Assembly: GCA_025738555.1 (NCBI GenBank)
Contig: JAOVFP010000008.1
Location: 2,480,001 to 2,544,000, forward strand
Length of the DNA stretch: 64,000 bases
Source: Cyathus striatus
Taxonomy: Eukaryota; Basidiomycota; Agaricomycetes; Agaricales; Nidulariaceae
Direction of reading: 5' to 3'
Shown: positions 61,673 through 64,000 of the stretch, one piece after another
How positions within the stretch are numbered: position 1 is the first letter of the stretch
How the letters are laid out: each line of letters starts with the position of its first letter
Notes under the pieces: model-generated
Told to the model about the DNA's origin: nothing
What the model saw: only the letters and a program-made list of their open reading frames with translations
Databases searched by the model: none
Made by a program: the position numbers and the translations under genes

Positions 61673-64000
61673 ATGGCTCGAAAGTGTTGTGGTTCTTCAA
61701 GTGCACCTGAAGGATCAGCAACTAGTCAAAAATGGTTACGGAGTTCATCAAGTGCAAGATCTTCTAATATTTCTATTCAGTTCCATCCAACTGCTCAATC
61801 TCATGAATCTGCCCAAGCATTAAATCAAAATAAAAGCTCTAGTGTGCCATATCCCTCATCCCATGCTACATCACATACTACTGGTGTGGGTGAATCAAGT
61901 CAGACATTAAGTCAAAATCAAGGCACTAGCACAGGCTCAGCTCATACTTTATCTCGTATCACATCATTTACAGTTGGTGCAAACAAATCAAGTCAAGTAT
62001 TAAAAAGGAATAAAACTGCTAGTGCAGCTCACAGAACATCACACATCTCATCAATTGTTATTAAAGAAGGCCAAAGCAAGAATAAAATTGAAAAGGTGTC
62101 ACAGAGAAAGCGTACTATTGAGCATTCTGTACTGGAAGAGACTATAACACAAAATAATGAGCAGTCATTTCAGGAAATGGAGATTGATCATCATCATGAA
62201 GAACAGATATTAGTAGTTGAATCCAGTCATGATCAGTCCTCACAACCTAAGCGGCAACATAATCAAAAATCATCAGTAAGCAGAAAAAATTGAATAATGT
62301 AACAAAGCAGCTAAATCAATTACATAGGCAAAACTAACAGAGTGGTTGAAATTTAGAGATGTATTTCTTGATGAACTTCTTTGCCATGATGGCAAGGGAG
62401 ATTATATCAATGAAGAAAATTGTTCAGTGTGTGAGAAAGAAAGTGGTATTTATAAATGCATTGATTGCTTTCATGGAGGTTTACTATGATGCAAAAATTG
62501 TATGAAAAGAGAACATACACATTTACCACTTCACAGAGTAGAGGTGAGATAGATTGCTTATTACTGTGTATTATTTAAAGCTTACAACTTAGAAGTGGAA
62601 TGGGCAATATTTTGTGAAGGAATCACTTAAAAATATTGGACTTAAAATTCAACTTGGACATGGAGGAGCAGCCTGTTTGAATGCAGACAGTGCTACAACC
62701 AATATGATTGTTGTTGATATCACTGGAGTTCATTCTGTTTCAATTTCATTCTGTAATTGCAGATCTGAACCCATTCCACGATATACACAATTATTGCGGG
62801 CTCGTTTGTTTCTAGCAAGTTTTGTAAGACCTCAAACTGTAGTTACATTTGAATGCCTTGAAACATTCCATGAACTTACACTGCAAGGAAAGACTTCTTT
62901 GTATGACTGGTACTATACCCTTTGCCGGAAAACTGATAAGTGCAAGTTGGAAAATGAAATTGTGAGCAGTAAAGATAAAACTTTCAAACTGCACATGTAC
63001 TAACATATTTATAGAATTGCTACAATGAATTTAGAAATATAGTACGAATGTGGAGAATTCTTTTCATGTGTAAGTGAGGTGGCTGAGGTCAATCTACTGA
63101 GGGTATTATGGGTACAAAGTTAGGGGAGCTTACAGTGGAATGCCCTGCATGTCCTCATCCTGAGAAAAATCTTCCTGAGGGCTGGGAAACAACAGAACCA
63201 ATGAGGTATGCCTAGTTTATCATACTTGAAGTGATTTAATTAATTATTTTAAAGATATTTGTATGTTATGTATTTGGCAATTGATGCAAATTTTAAGTTG
63301 AGCTGCAAGGAGCGTGGCATTCAGGACATTGAGCTCATGCCTGGGTGGGGTCCTTTTGTTGAAGATAAAAGTTATCAAGAACACCTTGGAAATCACATTG
63401 AAAATCCAGAAGTATGTAATATGCCTTTTCTTTACACAAATCTAATAAATTTCAATAGATCAACACTTGTGATTCAGCTCATGATGCAATTCTTCAAGCT
63501 GGAATATGCTCAGCTCCAGGTCATTCAGTGACTGGAACAGGACTTGTAATTTGCTCCAGACATACCTTAATTCGCCCTAATGGTGCTGGTGATTTACAGA
63601 AAGGGGAACAGCAAGTATAAATTGTTAACCATTACAATTTTAATATTTATAACCTTGATAGATACTGCAACATTGACTACATTTTACTTTCAACACTTGC
63701 TAGTGTTAATCTTCCATGGATTATGATCACATATGATATTGGATGTCAGTGGTCAAAAAATTTATGGCAACGAATAAATTCATACCCTGAATCTATGAGA
63801 GTTTCTCCAAATACAAAGATTGATGTTGGAGTTCCTTCTTGGCATATAAATGGTCATGGAAGTTCATGTCATAGTAATTTTGCATTGGCATATATGCCAG
63901 GGGCTGGTAGAACTTGTGGGGAGGAAGTTGAAACTACTTGGTCCAGTAGCAATCATCTTTGTCCAAGTACACGTGAAATGGGTCCAGCAGCACGTCATGA
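61673..64000 (+). pseudogene. KDZ transposase with CxC2 domain, 3' end outside window
   Basis: Kyakuja-Dileera-Zisupton DNA transposase, common in mushroom fungi. Exons: 61673-62275, 62328-62543, 62593-62961, 63015-63205, 63255-63411, 63459-63610, 63662 onward. A Ser/Gln-rich N-terminus is followed by TEWLKFRDVFLDELLCHDG, a CxC2-type cysteine cluster (CSVCEKESGIYKCIDCF, CKNCM), PLHRVEKWNGQYFV, VECPACPHPEKNLPEGWE, then the KDZ core: YLAIDANFKLSCK, CDSAHDAILQAG, CNIDYILLSTL, ITYDIGCQWSKN, GRTCGEEVETTWSSSN. In-frame TGA codons occur at three sites: before CKNCM, and twice in MCK-TGA-GG-TGA-GQSTEG, where the family has KRGGRG. The intron after 63610 uses a GC donor (GCAAGT). Copy is inactive as read. 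Confidence 0.88.

Overview
The window looks like a chromosomal segment of an Agaricomycete (mushroom-forming basidiomycete). Genes are cut by many short (about 50-60 nt) GT-AG introns. The transposon set is typical of these fungi: hAT, Tc1/mariner-like, KDZ, Ty3/gypsy and Ty1/copia remnants. Several multi-copy families match basidiomycete families I know. The host genes that matter are a complete eIF2alpha kinase GCN2 (7698-14118, 22 exons, 1667 aa), a convergent METTL21-type methyltransferase (14458-15774) and an F-box protein (22917-24233).

The left half (1-35 kb) is gene-bearing and holds three duplicated gene pairs in opposite orientations: a secreted aspartic protease (1-2406 minus; 16974-18820 plus), a membrane-anchored short-chain dehydrogenase (3048-4111 plus; 34063-35128 minus) and a seven-helix-type membrane protein (19196-20427 minus; 32477-33784 plus). 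Exon lengths are almost perfectly conserved within each pair. The left protease copy is broken by a 987-bp LTR with a 4-bp target duplication, and its intact paralog serves as the empty-site reference. A small cysteine-rich secreted-protein gene with one frameshift lies at 4443-5123; no single reading frame reveals it.

The right half (about 35-64 kb) is repeat-rich. It contains hAT-type elements with 8-bp target duplications (35324-36510, 40109-40829, and 26015-28474 further left), a Tc1/mariner-like MITE (30159-30777), a 1354-bp inverted-repeat element inside a copia gag relic (43330-44683), a gypsy gag cut off by foreign sequence (46465-47526), a 69-bp minisatellite of about 25 copies (47560-49372) with a decayed inverted relative (37925-38240), two GC-rich tandem-repeat loci of one family (24944-25990, 51240-52460), a miniature LTR element with two 270-bp LTRs (57992-59196), a decayed member of a basidiomycete multi-copy family (53296-55735) and a KDZ transposase running off the right edge (61673-64000).

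Large parts of 36.5-45.5 kb and 49.4-51.2 kb look CpG-poor by eye. Several transposon reading frames carry TGA exactly where CGA (Arg) is expected, which points to cytosine-methylation-linked C-to-T decay. I found no CRISPR, bacterial-type operon, rRNA or convincing tRNA. I do not see an obviously new biochemical system. The most novel items are the newly delimited non-autonomous elements and the minisatellite pair. Exon-intron structures were built by hand from splice motifs and reading-frame continuity.
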